A program made the position numbers and the translations under genes. The notes beneath the pieces were generated by a model. That model saw only the letters and a list, made by a program, of their open reading frames with translations, had not been told where the DNA came from and searched no databases. Shown here one piece after another: positions 49,536 to 60,201 of a DNA stretch of 64,000 nucleotides (position 1 is its first letter; every line of letters begins with the position of its first letter). Origin of the DNA: a bacterium (lineage in GTDB: Bacteria > UBP6 > UBA1177 > JAKLFG01); the NCBI GenBank assembly GCA_022709425.1, contig JAKLIW010000008.1:85224-149223 (forward strand), read 5' to 3'.

Positions 49536-49964
49536 ATGCAGAACGATTATGCGATCCGTGATTACCGGCCCGCCGATTGGACGGCGGTCGAAGCGTTGTG
49601 GGTGGCGACCGGGATGGGCGGCAGTTATCGCGGCGATACCCCGGAGGTGGTCCAACGGACGATCGCCGGCGGCGGACGGCTGTTGGTGATGGAGCGGCGC
49701 GATACCGGCGCGGTGGTCGGCACCGCGTGGCTGACCCACGACTACCGGCGTAGTTATCTGCACCATTTCGGCATCCTGCCGGCCTATCAGGGGAAAAAAC
49801 TGGCCAACGATCTCATGGCGGCGACGCTCGCCGCGGCCAAAGAAATGGGGTATCAGTGCAAGCTCGAGGTGCACCGGCAGAATACGCCGGCGGTGACGCT
49901 CTACCGCAAGAATGGGTTCCAGTATCTCGGCGACTACGATGTCTATATCATCCGCGATCTGTGA
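49536..49964 (+). CDS. GNAT family N-acetyltransferase
   Basis: A 142-residue acetyltransferase using acetyl-CoA. The fold is visible as IRDYRPADWTAVEALW (strand 1 and helix 1), VGTAWLTHDYRRSYLHHFGILPAYQGKK with the Q/R-x-x-G-x-G/A-type CoA-binding turn (about residues 72-92), and the closing LYRKNGFQYLGDY. The substrate cannot be predicted. The ATG at 49536 follows GGAGG and lies after the promoter at 49482. It converges with the cyclophilin gene. Confidence 0.9.
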   Translation: MQNDYAIRDYRPADWTAVEALWVATGMGGSYRGDTPEVVQRTIAGGGRLLVMERRDTGAVVGTAWLTHDYRRSYLHHFGILPAYQGKKLANDLMAATLAAAKEMGYQCKLEVHRQNTPAVTLYRKNGFQYLGDYDVYIIRDL

Positions 49965-49977
49965 CCGCGGCTAGGCG

Positions 49978-50466
49978 CTATTTCACGATAGACATTTTAT
50001 TGATGACGACATTCTCGACCGGTACGTCGTCGTAGTGGCGGACGCTGTGGGTCTCGACCTTGGCGATGGCGTCGACCACCTCTTTGCCCTCCAGAACGAT
50101 CCCGAAGGCGGCATACTGGCCGTCAAGCGATTCGTGTTTGCCGGTGCAGATGAAGAACTGGCTGGTGGCGCTGTTGGGGTCGCTGGTGCGGGCCGTGGAC
50201 AGCACATACTGTTCGTGTTTGATGTTGGGCGATATCTCGAGTTTTATCGGCGGGAAGGGTTCTTTTTTCGTGAACAGACCGGCGATCATGCCGCCTCCCT
50301 GTATCATGAAATCCTCAATGACGCGGTGAAAGAGCAGTTTGGTGTAAAAGCCCGCCTCGACATACTTGACGAAGTTGGCGGTGGTGATCGGCATCTCTTT
50401 CCCGTAGAGGCCGAGCGTGATGTTCCCTTTGTTCGTTTCCATCAGGACCTTGGTGGTGATCTCCAT
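49978..50466 (-). CDS. Cyclophilin-type peptidyl-prolyl cis-trans isomerase
   Basis: A 162-residue single-domain cyclophilin. Active-site blocks are present: FHRVIEDFMIQGGG with the catalytic Arg, LSTARTSDPNSATSQFFIC and LDGQYAAFGIVLEGKEVVDAI. There is no signal peptide, so it works in the cytoplasm in protein folding. The start at 50466 follows GGAGGATGAC; an upstream ATG at 50478 lacks a Shine-Dalgarno sequence. Its promoter is back to back with that of the giant lipoprotein gene. Confidence 0.95.
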   Translation of the reverse strand: MEITTKVLMETNKGNITLGLYGKEMPITTANFVKYVEAGFYTKLLFHRVIEDFMIQGGGMIAGLFTKKEPFPPIKLEISPNIKHEQYVLSTARTSDPNSATSQFFICTGKHESLDGQYAAFGIVLEGKEVVDAIAKVETHSVRHYDDVPVENVVINKMSIVK

Positions 50467-50493
50467 GTCATCCTCCATAGTGTTGACCGGAGG

Positions 50494-50522
50494 ACCATAG
50501 CAAAAAAAGTACGCTAAATCAA
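50494..50522 (-). promoter_or_regulatory. Promoter of the cyclophilin gene
   Basis: Minus-strand TTGATT and TATGGT are separated by 17 nt. Confidence 0.65.
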
Positions 50523-50524
50523 CC

Positions 50525-50553
50525 TTGAAAATAATAGAGGTGTGTGCTACAGT
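50525..50553 (+). promoter_or_regulatory. Promoter of the giant-lipoprotein operon
   Basis: TTGAAA and TACAGT are separated by 17 nt. Its -35 box is only 2 nt from the -35 box of the divergent cyclophilin promoter. It excludes the in-frame ATG at 50544. Confidence 0.65.
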
Positions 50554-50582
50554 CTTGCGTCATCTTTTCGGGGGAAAGACCG

Positions 50583-53500
50583 ATGCTAAAGAATTCAGTG
50601 CGTGCGGTGGCCGTGTTCGTGTGCCTCATCATGACGGCCGCCTGCGACTCTCTTTCGACCGAGCCGGGCTCGTTCGTGGTCCTGTTCCAGTGGGAGACGG
50701 GCCATGAGCCGGATACCGCGTCGAAGGACTATTATATGTGGGCCTACTATCAGGAATGGAAGGGGGGCGAAGGAAAGACCTTCCCGGCCGACATCGAAAA
50801 CAACGCCAAGTCGCTCGACGAGGCGGGTCCGGTGAAGTTGGGGAGCGGCGATGATCTCACCTTCACGAAGCTGACCTACGGGAACAGCCGTTTTGTCCGT
50901 GCGGCCATCTGGGACAACGCCGCCCGGACCGGCGACCCGCTCTATGTGGGCGTTTCCGAGCTGTTCAACTTTTCGGCGAGCGATCGGAACAAGGCGGTGG
51001 CGGTGAACATGAAGTTGCAGGCGAACGCCGGTGTCGACGAGACGGGACAGGCAGGCAGTTTCGCCATCGAAGTACGCCATGACGGCGCCGCGGCGGAGCG
51101 CGTGGGGCAACCGGCCGTGACCTTGCGGCTGACGGTGAAGAACGCCGATACCGTCATCATCGCCAACGATCTCAACTTTGAGAAAGGGGTGGTCGAAAAG
51201 AAACTTTCGGAGCTCACCAAGATAGACGAAACGACCTATGAGCTGGCCGATTGGGATATCACCGAAGGGTGGACCGATCTGGGCGACGCGCTCTATTCGG
51301 TCTTCGGTAAGTCGCGCAACACGCTGGGGTACGAAAGCGCCCCGAAGCGCGCCGATGTCTATCTCGACACCACCGCGCCGGTGCCGAATGTGACCCCGTT
51401 CCCCGAACTGGCGAAGATCGGCGACACGATCACGGTCCGCTTCTCGTTCGATGAGGATGTCGCTCCGGCGTCGCTCGACATCGACTGGGGCGGGTTGGCC
51501 TTTGAACTCGCCGACAACAAGGCGAACAAGAGTTACACTTACACCTATCAGGTCAGTGACACCGACGCCGAACAGCTCTATACCTTCACCCTGACGGCGG
51601 TCGACGGGGTGGGCAATGAAACGGCGGCGGTGACGCTCGGCGTCGTGACGATAGACCGCACCCTGCCGTCGATCGGCGATATCACCGTTGCCGGTACCGA
51701 CGGCAAGGAGACGCTGCGGAGCGGCGATACGCTCACCGTATCGTTCACCGCCAGCGAGGACCTTGCGGCCGACCCGGTGGTGAAGATCGACGATAAAACG
51801 CTCACCCTCGACACGAAGGAAGACCTCGACTATGCCTACACCTACACCGTGACCGGAGCCGACATCTCCGGTATCAAGACGATAACGGCATCCCTGCGCG
51901 ATCTGGCGGGCAACGACGCGACCGTCGGGGTCGGGCAGACCGTTTTCGACAATATCCTGCCGCAGCTTATGGGGGTTGAAACGACCCCGGCCCGCGCCAA
52001 GAAAGGTGTCCCCATCGAGGCGGTGCTCAGCTTCTCCGAACCGGTTGATCCGTCTAAGGTGATCCTGACGGCGGTCTTCGACGACGATCCGACCAAGGAG
52101 ATCGTGTTCGCCCTTACCGGTCCGAGTGTCGACAACCAATCGTTCAGTTTCGGCCACACCGTCGACGATCTCGATCTTGAAGGCCCCTATACCATCCGTG
52201 TCGATGCGGCCGACAGCGCGGGCAACGAGATAGCGGAGGATCAGAAGGAGGTGGGGGAGACGGTCATCGACAAGACCGCCCCGACCATCAGCGATCTGAC
52301 GATAACCGGGATCGATCCGCTCATTCCCGTGAAAGGAGGGACCGCCTTTACCGTCGCTTTCACCCTCAGCGAGGAGATAAAGCCCGAATCGCTCCTCGAG
52401 ATCGGGAAATTGCAGGTGCGTCTCGATGCCGAAACCTGCCAAAAGAACGGTCTTGACTATACCTGCGATCACATCGTGGACGCGGCCGAAGGGGACGGCA
52501 CCAAGAATGTTGCGGTGGCGGCGGTCGATCTGGCCGGCAACCTGACGCGCCTTTCCTACGCCGATCCGGTCATCTACGATACGACGGCGCCCGATATCGT
52601 CAACCCGGTCATCGCCCCCGAGAAGGCGAATCTCGGCGCGACGGTCGATGTCCGCTTCAGTTTCACCGAGGATGTGGAGGGGGTGGCCATCGATTGGGGC
52701 GCCCTCGACGGTCTGTTCGCCCGCGACCCCGACAATGAGGGGAATAAGCGGCTCTTCATCTACAAACGGCAGATAACCGCCACCGATCCCGAGGATTCGT
52801 TCCCGATAACGGTGACCGCGGCGACCGACATGGCCGGCAACCCGATAGCGGGGGTCATCCCGCTCGGGTCGCTTGAGATAGACCGCACCGCCCCCGGGGC
52901 GTCGCCGTCGTCGGTCGCGGTGAACGGCGACACCGGCAAGAGTCTCGCCAAGGAGGAGGATATCGTCACGATCACCTTCACCGTCGCAGAGGAGATACAG
53001 GAACACAGGGTCCGCATCGGTCTTATCGAAGTGCCCGACTGCACCTTCGACACCGATCTCCAGCGCTACACCTGCACCCATAAAGTTCAGCGGAGCGACG
53101 GCGAAGGTTCGAAAGATGTCACCGTAGAGCTCAAGGATGTCGCCGGCAACGCCGATTCCTACGCCGTCGGACAGGTCACGTTCGATATGACCGCCGCCGA
53201 ACTTGCCAATAAGATCATCCTGCCGACCAAGAGCAACAAGTCGACCGCGCAGGTCGAGGTGAAGTTCTCCTTTACCGAGGAGGTGGTGCTGACGGAGATC
53301 GCCGCCGTCAACAACAATAACGATGTTCTGGGACTCGTGACGACCGACGACGCGGGTGATTGCCCGCTCAACGGCGCGCCGCGCCGCGACTTTATCTGTG
53401 CGCATCCGTTCGATACCGACGATACGCAGGTCAACGAGTATCCGGTGACCGTTTCGGCGACCGACCGCGCAGGCAATCCCGCGGAGGCCCTTTCGGTCGG

Positions 53501-56500
53501 CACGGTGTCGATAGACCGCGATGTCCCTTTCTTCACGGCGCAGGACGTCACCCCGAACACCTTGAATTTGGGGGGGCAGTTCACTATATCTTTCACCTCG
53601 TCGGAAACGCTGGAAGGGGATCCCATCGTGAAAGTGGGGGCCCTGCAACTCGGCGCTCCGACCACCCATGACGGGAACGACTATACCTATGTTCACTACG
53701 CTGGAGCGGAAGAGGGGGACGGCGATAAGCTGATATCGGTGACCATCACCGATCCGGCGGGCAACGGCCGGACGATAGACCTGATCAAGACGGTGACTTA
53801 CGACACCACCGCACCGGTGCTCCTCAACCCGACCGTATCGCCCGAAACGGCAAATATTCAGGCAGATGCCATCGATGTCCGGTTCAGTTTCCCCGAAGAT
53901 GTCGAGGCGGTGACGCTCACCGGTCTCAAACTTTCGGGAGATGCACCCGACACCCACTTCTTCACCTGCGCAGAGCAGGGGAGCGCCAAGAGCTGGAAAT
54001 GTACCGTCTCGCTCATCGCGATATCGTGGGAGATAGCCGAATACGAGTTGTGGGTCAACGGCCGCGATCTGGCCGGGAACTATATCAACCCGGACGACAA
54101 GGACAACGGGCAGATGCTCGGCCTCAACGCCGTCATCGACCGTAAACGGCCCGTCATATCGGGAACGGTGACCCAGTGTACCGGACTGAACTGTGCCATT
54201 CCCAAGAGCCCCTCCAAGGCGGGCGATCGGGTCCGGGTCGAGTTCGAGGTGGACGAGACGCCCGTTGACGAACCGCTGGTCCTGATAGCGGGCCGCAAGG
54301 CGACCACGACCGCCTGTCCCGGACCGGCCACCTATAACTACTGCATCGTGGTACAGGAGGGTCCTGACGGCGACGCCGATGGTGAGAAGGAGGTGCGCAT
54401 CGAAAGCACCGATGAGGCGGGGAATATCTCGGTGAAGACGCTTGCCGTCAAGCCGCGTTTCGATGTGACCGCGCCGGCGGTGCTTAATCCGGTGCTCACT
54501 CCCAACCCGTCGGCGGCGACCAGCGTGCCGACCCTCGCTTTCAATCTCAGCGAGCCGATCCTGCCCGCAAATGTGAGTGTCACCTCCACCTCCGGACAGG
54601 TGATCCCCTTCACCTGTACGACGACGGCCGACAACCTGAATTATGCCTGTTCGCGCCCGATCACGGTCGCCGACGGCGCCGGTTATACGGTCATCGTGAA
54701 TGCGACCGACGCGGCGGGCAATTCGCTGGAAGACTATAACGCCGGTGAGCTTGACATCGATCGCGATATGCCGGGCGTCGTGCTGACGCTGGCGACCCCG
54801 ACCACGCTCAATCTGTCGGTGAACACCCTTACGATACAGTTCGAGGTCAATGAGACGCCGGCCGCCGATCCGATACTGCGCATCGGCGCCGATACGATAA
54901 CGACTCTCCCGATCATCGATGACATCTCGGGCGGCAAGAGCTACACCTACACCATTCCGATAACCCACGCCGAGAGCGAGGGGATCAAGAAGGCGACCGC
55001 CGAGGTCTATGACGCGGCGGGCAACCATTACTACGCCGAATTGACCTATGCGCTGGGCGGATCTCCCGATCTCATCTACGATTTCACCGTGCCGCGGGTC
55101 ATCACCCGCAGCGCCAGCCCCGAGCGTGCCAATCTGACCACGCAGGGGATACAGATACTCACCTCCTTCAGCGAGCCGGTCCAGAAACCGTCGATCGGCA
55201 CCGTGCAGGTGCAGAAACGGGTCGGCGCGAACTGGGTGACCCAGTCGGGCATGGCGTCGCGGGTCAGCGTCGAGGATCGCGCCGTCGGTTACACCCATGC
55301 CCTTTACTTCAGCATGCTCGATATGCTCAACACCAACGACGGCGAATACCGCATCCATATGCAGGTGACCGATGAGAACGGGAATACCGCGGTCACGCAG
55401 AGCGCCGATCTGCTGAATCTCGGCGAGTTCCGGATAGACATGACCCTGCCGGTCATCGATACGGCCGCTTCGATCGCCGCGATCTGCACCGAACCGACCG
55501 ATCTGAACCCGGGCGAGACCGACTACTGCACCCGCCCCGGCCATATCGATAAGGCCAAGGCGAAGGCAGGCGACACGATCTACTACCGCTTGGTGTTCAA
55601 CCGGAGCGACCCGTACTATGAGTTCGACGATATCGTCGATGTCTGGCCCACCATCGAGGTGTCGGGTCTCGGCGCCCCCCTGAGCCTCCTTTCCCAGATC
55701 ACCTATCCGGGCGACGTCGCCCCCTATACCTTCATTTACCGCCGCAAGATCGCCCTTGGTGTCGATACCGAGGATGTGAGCAGTTACGCGCTGATCTCGA
55801 TGCAGGATACGGCGGGGAACACCTACCGGAAGCTCAGCGACGACCCCGTCCGGACCGATGTGACCCAGCCGACACTGGTCGCCTCGGCCGTGGCTCCCGC
55901 CTACGCGAAGCTCGACACCCAGATCGTGGTGAACTTCACCCTCTCTGAACCGGTGACGAACGTTTCGTTCAACGGCGCGGGACTCGCCTTCGCGGGCGGC
56001 TGCACCACGACCGACAACATCAGTTACCGGTGCGCCCATACCGTGGCCTCGGGCGACACCGCGGGGACCAAGAACTTCACGGCGACCGCGACCGACGCGA
56101 CCGGCAATACGAGCGCGACGCTGACGCTCGGCAGTACCGTCATCGACAAGACCGCCCCGTCGGTGACGATAAGCGCCTTCTCGCTGACGACGACCACGAC
56201 CATCGACGGCCTTCCCGCGGCCTCGCACGCCCAACCGAACATCGCCATCAGTTTCCGGATATCGCCGACATCCCAATTCGCCGGTTCCCCGGTCGTGCAG
56301 TTCGGCGGCGCTGTCATGAGCACTCTTTCCTGTTCCGGAACGACCTATTACGACTGTTCCGGGACCTACGCCGTACCCGCCGGCGAAACTGCCGAAGGGA
56401 CCAAGTCGGTCACCGTGACCGTGACCGACGCCGCCGGCAATGTGGCCACACAGACGCCGGGATCGGTGATCTACGATTTTAGTCCGCCGCGCGCGGTCAG

Positions 56501-59500
56501 CACCATCGTCGAGCGGATACCTGATCTCGCCTCGGCGCGGAACAACGGCACCAAGACGTTGACCTACACGATGAAAGACCCTTACACCCGCGCCTATGTG
56601 CAGGCGACGATGCATGTCTTGGCCGACGAGGAGGTGACCACCTCTTTCCAGCCGGTGCTTTACGACATCACCGTGCCCGCTTCGCCGACGGTGTTCTCGC
56701 GGCTCAGCTATGTCAGCACCACCACCGATGACGTCTATTTCAGCAAGACCTTCGACAGTTCGTTCACCGCCGGCGGCCCCTATACACTCGGTATCGTCTG
56801 GGAGGATAAACTGGGGAACCGGAATTCGACACCGATCGCGCTCGACTGGAAACTTGCCTTCAGCACGACGGCGCCGACATCCCCCGATGTCACTACGGCC
56901 AACAATGTCATCTACACCCGCATCCCGTGGGGGAACGACGAGACCAACGGGATAAAGGATTTTCAGGTGGCGATAAAGAAGACGGCGCTTGCCTCCGATG
57001 CGGCGGTGGTCATCTTCGACGGATCGAATGTCGAAACGGCGGGCCAGATCGGCAAATTGACCTTCGATGCGAAGGCGTTCCAGGAGGGGAACACCGATAC
57101 CTACTACCGCATGACCCTTTCGCGGGTCGACCGGCAGGAGGTCTATATCGCGGCGGTCAACAGCGTCGGCAACCTCAGCGACGCCCTTTCCGGCACTACG
57201 GGGATACAGGCGGCGCAGGTCAAGGATATCGTCTGGGTCGTCACGATGCACGACAAGGTCCGCGACAGCACCTTCGAGAACCCGCACCTCTATACCTATA
57301 CCGGTATCTTCTCTCCGTCGCTCGAACAGCATCCGCTCTACACTCTGGAGATGAGTGAGGATGGATTGTATGACCTCGGGTCGATAGATGGCGGCGGCGA
57401 TGCCTATGCGCGCGCCACGGGCAAGTGGTTGCGGCGCGACATTTCGGTGTACCCCGATTCTCAGAATATCGTCTACAAGACCGCCTATGACACCGTCCGC
57501 GGCGTAGTGGTGGCGTATGGGCATGCCGGCAGTCTGTGGGAATACGGGTTCCTTGGCTGGCAGAAAAAAATGGATTATGCGTACGACTGCACCGAACTGA
57601 CCTGCCCGGCCAGCGGCGGCAATTCGAACGGACTTGCATTCGACTCTTCGCGCGGCAAGACGATCTTCTATACCGGCAATAGCAAAAGGGAACTCTGGGA
57701 ATGGGACGGTACTGCATGGGAGAAAATGAATAATGGCGCGGCATCGGATCCCGGCATGCTGAACGATGGGGCGACAGCCTACGATCCGATACGCAAGAAA
57801 ACGGTCTTTTTCGGTGGGGATACTTTTCAACGCGACACGTGGGAATGGGACGGTATTTCGTGGACGAAAACCATAGCCCAGACGACCTGCACCGCGACCA
57901 ACTGTCCTTCGGCCCGGAAGGGAAGCGCCATGGTCTACGATGAATCGTTGAAAAAGATACTGTTGTTCGGCGGGGAGGATGCCGGCGGTGTCTATAAGAA
58001 CGACACATGGGGGTATGGCCGATGGGGGACGCCGACCTGTTCATCGGTGACCGCCCTCTGCTGGAAGGACCTTAATCCGCCTACGAGTCCGACGCCGGCT
58101 CGAAGTTTCGCCGGCCTTACCTACGATCCGGTCCGCGGTCGCACCGTCCTGTTCGGCGGATACAACGCCGGCGGATACAGTAATTACCGCGACACATGGG
58201 AATTCGACGGTACCACATGGACGAATAAGACGCCGACCTGTAGCGATACGACCTGTCCCGCGGCGCGTTACAATGCCGCGATGACTTTCGATCCGGTATC
58301 AAAAAGGGTTCTTCTCCTTGGCGGAAAATACTATTATTACGACGGTACCGATGAGTTCGAAGAGGATTACAACGATATGTGGTACTGGGATGGCTCCACG
58401 TGGGCCAAACAGTACTATAACTGTTCGATTTACGATGATGCAACCTGTCCGAGAGCCCGCCTTAATGACGCGGCAGCCTATGACCAAAACCGGAAGAAAA
58501 TGGTCATCTATGGCGGCGGCTATACGAATACTTGGGAATGGGACGGCAATCTCTGGACGCGGACCACGACGACCGGTCCCGTCGGCAAAGACGATGGCGC
58601 GATGGTTTACGACAGCAGTCGGACAAGGATCGTCTATTATGGCGGCATCAGTGGCGGTTATGAGCATGACACTTGGGAATATCGTTTGTGGGGGACACCG
58701 ACCTGCGCCACGGCCTCAGTTCCCTGTTGGAGCAAGGTCATAGACGATCCCGCTCTGAACCCGCCGGCCAGATGGCGGCATGCCATGGTCTATGACAGTA
58801 GCCGGAATGTGACGGTGTTGTTCGGTGGTGCGTCGGGTTCGGGTTATCTGCGGGACACGTGGGAATACAACGGCACCTGGACCAAGAAGGCCGACACCTC
58901 GTGTACCGCTCCCTGTTATTCCTGTACTTCGACGAATTGTCCTACGGCAGCATCCTACATCGCTATGGCGTATGATGCCAATCTCGCAAAGACGATACTC
59001 TTCGGTGGGCAGACCGGTACTACGACATCGCTCAGAGATACTTGGACATGGGACGGCACCGTATGGACGAAGGTCAAAGCGGGAACCTCCTGCACCGACA
59101 CAACCTGTCCTCCGTCGAGTTACGGAGGTACGATGGCATACGACAGCGTCAGGAAGAAAACGGTCCTCTATTCAGGCTATGGTACCGGGGTAGGCCAAAT
59201 CCAAGATGTCTGGGAATGGGATGGGGTGAACGTGCAATGGGTGAAGCGGCTCAGCGCGGCAGACTGTTTTGGCATGACTTGCCCGCGAGCGACATCGGGA
59301 TTGAAAATGGTTTATGATACCTCTCGCAAAGCGATGGTGCTGTTCGGCGGAGATTACCAGAATTATGTCTGGGAATGGAACGGCGACACCGACAAGACGC
59401 CGGCGAACATCATGACGGTCGATTTCGGCGAGGCCACCAATCTGCCCCATCAGTTGACCGGGATAGACGCCTCTTGGGTGATGGGCGGCACCGGATACAG

Positions 59501-60191
59501 CGGCGCGAACTGCACGGCGGTGAATGGCGCGATGCTCTATGTGTGGCACGATGCGCGACGGAACGGCGACTGGGTCAATGTGGCGGGCAACACTGCGCCG
59601 GCGGGCGGTCCGACGACGGCTTCCTTCTCTACCGTCGATCCATGGCTTATGAACCATATGGTTTACCAGAGCGGTCGGAAGCTCGCCTTCGCCGCGACGC
59701 CGGTATCGGCCAACGGTTGCGGCGTGCCGAAGAGCACTATCGTCGTTGACTACGCCGAGTTGACGGTCAAGTACACGCTCGACACCTCCCGAACGCTCTC
59801 CGATCCGGGCGTCAACTTGAAATACACGGTGGGCGCCTCGCCGGTGGATCTGACGAACGCCCGGAGCAACTGCGATTCGGCGGGAGGCAAAAAACTGGTG
59901 GTCATCGACAATGAACTCGAGCAGTACTATCTCGAACAGTTGCTGGAACTGAACAAGAGTTACTGGACGGGGTATAGCGACGCGACGACCGAGGGCACGT
60001 GGCTTTGGACCGATGGAACGACCGGTTGGATAGGTACGGCCGACGGCGCCCCCTACCGGTTCAATAACTGGCTACCGGGATATCCCAACAACACGATTAG
60101 CACATATGATTATGGATTGATACTGGCGAACAACAATTTCCGTTGGCGGAATTACCCCTCGACATTTTCCGCCTACTACATCTGCGAGTGA
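50583..60191 (+). CDS. Giant surface lipoprotein: Ig-like repeats, Kelch-like repeats, C-type lectin domain
   Basis: A 3202-residue lipoprotein with lipobox MTAAC (Cys21). Residues of about 257-2000 hold about 17 tandem bacterial Ig-like domains, each opening with a motif such as DTTAP, DRTLP or DKTAP and carrying (V/I)xFSF(x)E(D/P)V. Residues of about 2300-2940 hold 12 Kelch-like repeats of the form (A/M)xYDxxRKKTVLFGG...DTWEWDGxxWTK, many followed by a Cys pair (CTxTNCP). This suits two six-bladed propellers. A beta-rich domain follows. The last 120 residues are a C-type lectin domain (YWTGYSDATTEGTWLWTDG, WLPGYPNN, ending YYICE). It looks like a long adhesin with a binding tip. It heads a compact cluster with sigma and anti-sigma genes. 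Confidence 0.9.
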   Translation: MLKNSVRAVAVFVCLIMTAACDSLSTEPGSFVVLFQWETGHEPDTASKDYYMWAYYQEWKGGEGKTFPADIENNAKSLDEAGPVKLGSGDDLTFTKLTYGNSRFVRAAIWDNAARTGDPLYVGVSELFNFSASDRNKAVAVNMKLQANAGVDETGQAGSFAIEVRHDGAAAERVGQPAVTLRLTVKNADTVIIANDLNFEKGVVEKKLSELTKIDETTYELADWDITEGWTDLGDALYSVFGKSRNTLGYESAPKRADVYLDTTAPVPNVTPFPELAKIGDTITVRFSFDEDVAPASLDIDWGGLAFELADNKANKSYTYTYQVSDTDAEQLYTFTLTAVDGVGNETAAVTLGVVTIDRTLPSIGDITVAGTDGKETLRSGDTLTVSFTASEDLAADPVVKIDDKTLTLDTKEDLDYAYTYTVTGADISGIKTITASLRDLAGNDATVGVGQTVFDNILPQLMGVETTPARAKKGVPIEAVLSFSEPVDPSKVILTAVFDDDPTKEIVFALTGPSVDNQSFSFGHTVDDLDLEGPYTIRVDAADSAGNEIAEDQKEVGETVIDKTAPTISDLTITGIDPLIPVKGGTAFTVAFTLSEEIKPESLLEIGKLQVRLDAETCQKNGLDYTCDHIVDAAEGDGTKNVAVAAVDLAGNLTRLSYADPVIYDTTAPDIVNPVIAPEKANLGATVDVRFSFTEDVEGVAIDWGALDGLFARDPDNEGNKRLFIYKRQITATDPEDSFPITVTAATDMAGNPIAGVIPLGSLEIDRTAPGASPSSVAVNGDTGKSLAKEEDIVTITFTVAEEIQEHRVRIGLIEVPDCTFDTDLQRYTCTHKVQRSDGEGSKDVTVELKDVAGNADSYAVGQVTFDMTAAELANKIILPTKSNKSTAQVEVKFSFTEEVVLTEIAAVNNNNDVLGLVTTDDAGDCPLNGAPRRDFICAHPFDTDDTQVNEYPVTVSATDRAGNPAEALSVGTVSIDRDVPFFTAQDVTPNTLNLGGQFTISFTSSETLEGDPIVKVGALQLGAPTTHDGNDYTYVHYAGAEEGDGDKLISVTITDPAGNGRTIDLIKTVTYDTTAPVLLNPTVSPETANIQADAIDVRFSFPEDVEAVTLTGLKLSGDAPDTHFFTCAEQGSAKSWKCTVSLIAISWEIAEYELWVNGRDLAGNYINPDDKDNGQMLGLNAVIDRKRPVISGTVTQCTGLNCAIPKSPSKAGDRVRVEFEVDETPVDEPLVLIAGRKATTTACPGPATYNYCIVVQEGPDGDADGEKEVRIESTDEAGNISVKTLAVKPRFDVTAPAVLNPVLTPNPSAATSVPTLAFNLSEPILPANVSVTSTSGQVIPFTCTTTADNLNYACSRPITVADGAGYTVIVNATDAAGNSLEDYNAGELDIDRDMPGVVLTLATPTTLNLSVNTLTIQFEVNETPAADPILRIGADTITTLPIIDDISGGKSYTYTIPITHAESEGIKKATAEVYDAAGNHYYAELTYALGGSPDLIYDFTVPRVITRSASPERANLTTQGIQILTSFSEPVQKPSIGTVQVQKRVGANWVTQSGMASRVSVEDRAVGYTHALYFSMLDMLNTNDGEYRIHMQVTDENGNTAVTQSADLLNLGEFRIDMTLPVIDTAASIAAICTEPTDLNPGETDYCTRPGHIDKAKAKAGDTIYYRLVFNRSDPYYEFDDIVDVWPTIEVSGLGAPLSLLSQITYPGDVAPYTFIYRRKIALGVDTEDVSSYALISMQDTAGNTYRKLSDDPVRTDVTQPTLVASAVAPAYAKLDTQIVVNFTLSEPVTNVSFNGAGLAFAGGCTTTDNISYRCAHTVASGDTAGTKNFTATATDATGNTSATLTLGSTVIDKTAPSVTISAFSLTTTTTIDGLPAASHAQPNIAISFRISPTSQFAGSPVVQFGGAVMSTLSCSGTTYYDCSGTYAVPAGETAEGTKSVTVTVTDAAGNVATQTPGSVIYDFSPPRAVSTIVERIPDLASARNNGTKTLTYTMKDPYTRAYVQATMHVLADEEVTTSFQPVLYDITVPASPTVFSRLSYVSTTTDDVYFSKTFDSSFTAGGPYTLGIVWEDKLGNRNSTPIALDWKLAFSTTAPTSPDVTTANNVIYTRIPWGNDETNGIKDFQVAIKKTALASDAAVVIFDGSNVETAGQIGKLTFDAKAFQEGNTDTYYRMTLSRVDRQEVYIAAVNSVGNLSDALSGTTGIQAAQVKDIVWVVTMHDKVRDSTFENPHLYTYTGIFSPSLEQHPLYTLEMSEDGLYDLGSIDGGGDAYARATGKWLRRDISVYPDSQNIVYKTAYDTVRGVVVAYGHAGSLWEYGFLGWQKKMDYAYDCTELTCPASGGNSNGLAFDSSRGKTIFYTGNSKRELWEWDGTAWEKMNNGAASDPGMLNDGATAYDPIRKKTVFFGGDTFQRDTWEWDGISWTKTIAQTTCTATNCPSARKGSAMVYDESLKKILLFGGEDAGGVYKNDTWGYGRWGTPTCSSVTALCWKDLNPPTSPTPARSFAGLTYDPVRGRTVLFGGYNAGGYSNYRDTWEFDGTTWTNKTPTCSDTTCPAARYNAAMTFDPVSKRVLLLGGKYYYYDGTDEFEEDYNDMWYWDGSTWAKQYYNCSIYDDATCPRARLNDAAAYDQNRKKMVIYGGGYTNTWEWDGNLWTRTTTTGPVGKDDGAMVYDSSRTRIVYYGGISGGYEHDTWEYRLWGTPTCATASVPCWSKVIDDPALNPPARWRHAMVYDSSRNVTVLFGGASGSGYLRDTWEYNGTWTKKADTSCTAPCYSCTSTNCPTAASYIAMAYDANLAKTILFGGQTGTTTSLRDTWTWDGTVWTKVKAGTSCTDTTCPPSSYGGTMAYDSVRKKTVLYSGYGTGVGQIQDVWEWDGVNVQWVKRLSAADCFGMTCPRATSGLKMVYDTSRKAMVLFGGDYQNYVWEWNGDTDKTPANIMTVDFGEATNLPHQLTGIDASWVMGGTGYSGANCTAVNGAMLYVWHDARRNGDWVNVAGNTAPAGGPTTASFSTVDPWLMNHMVYQSGRKLAFAATPVSANGCGVPKSTIVVDYAELTVKYTLDTSRTLSDPGVNLKYTVGASPVDLTNARSNCDSAGGKKLVVIDNELEQYYLEQLLELNKSYWTGYSDATTEGTWLWTDGTTGWIGTADGAPYRFNNWLPGYPNNTISTYDYGLILANNNFRWRNYPSTFSAYYICE

Positions 60192-60201
60192 TCCTCTTGA
60201 T

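Noticed and set aside
50595..57830. Minus-strand open frame of 2411 codons opposite the giant lipoprotein gene
   Set aside because: It is an antisense shadow of a repetitive GC-rich gene. The plus strand has a promoter, Shine-Dalgarno, lipobox and recognisable domains; the minus frame gives Arg/Gly/Val/Asp-rich sequence without any motif.
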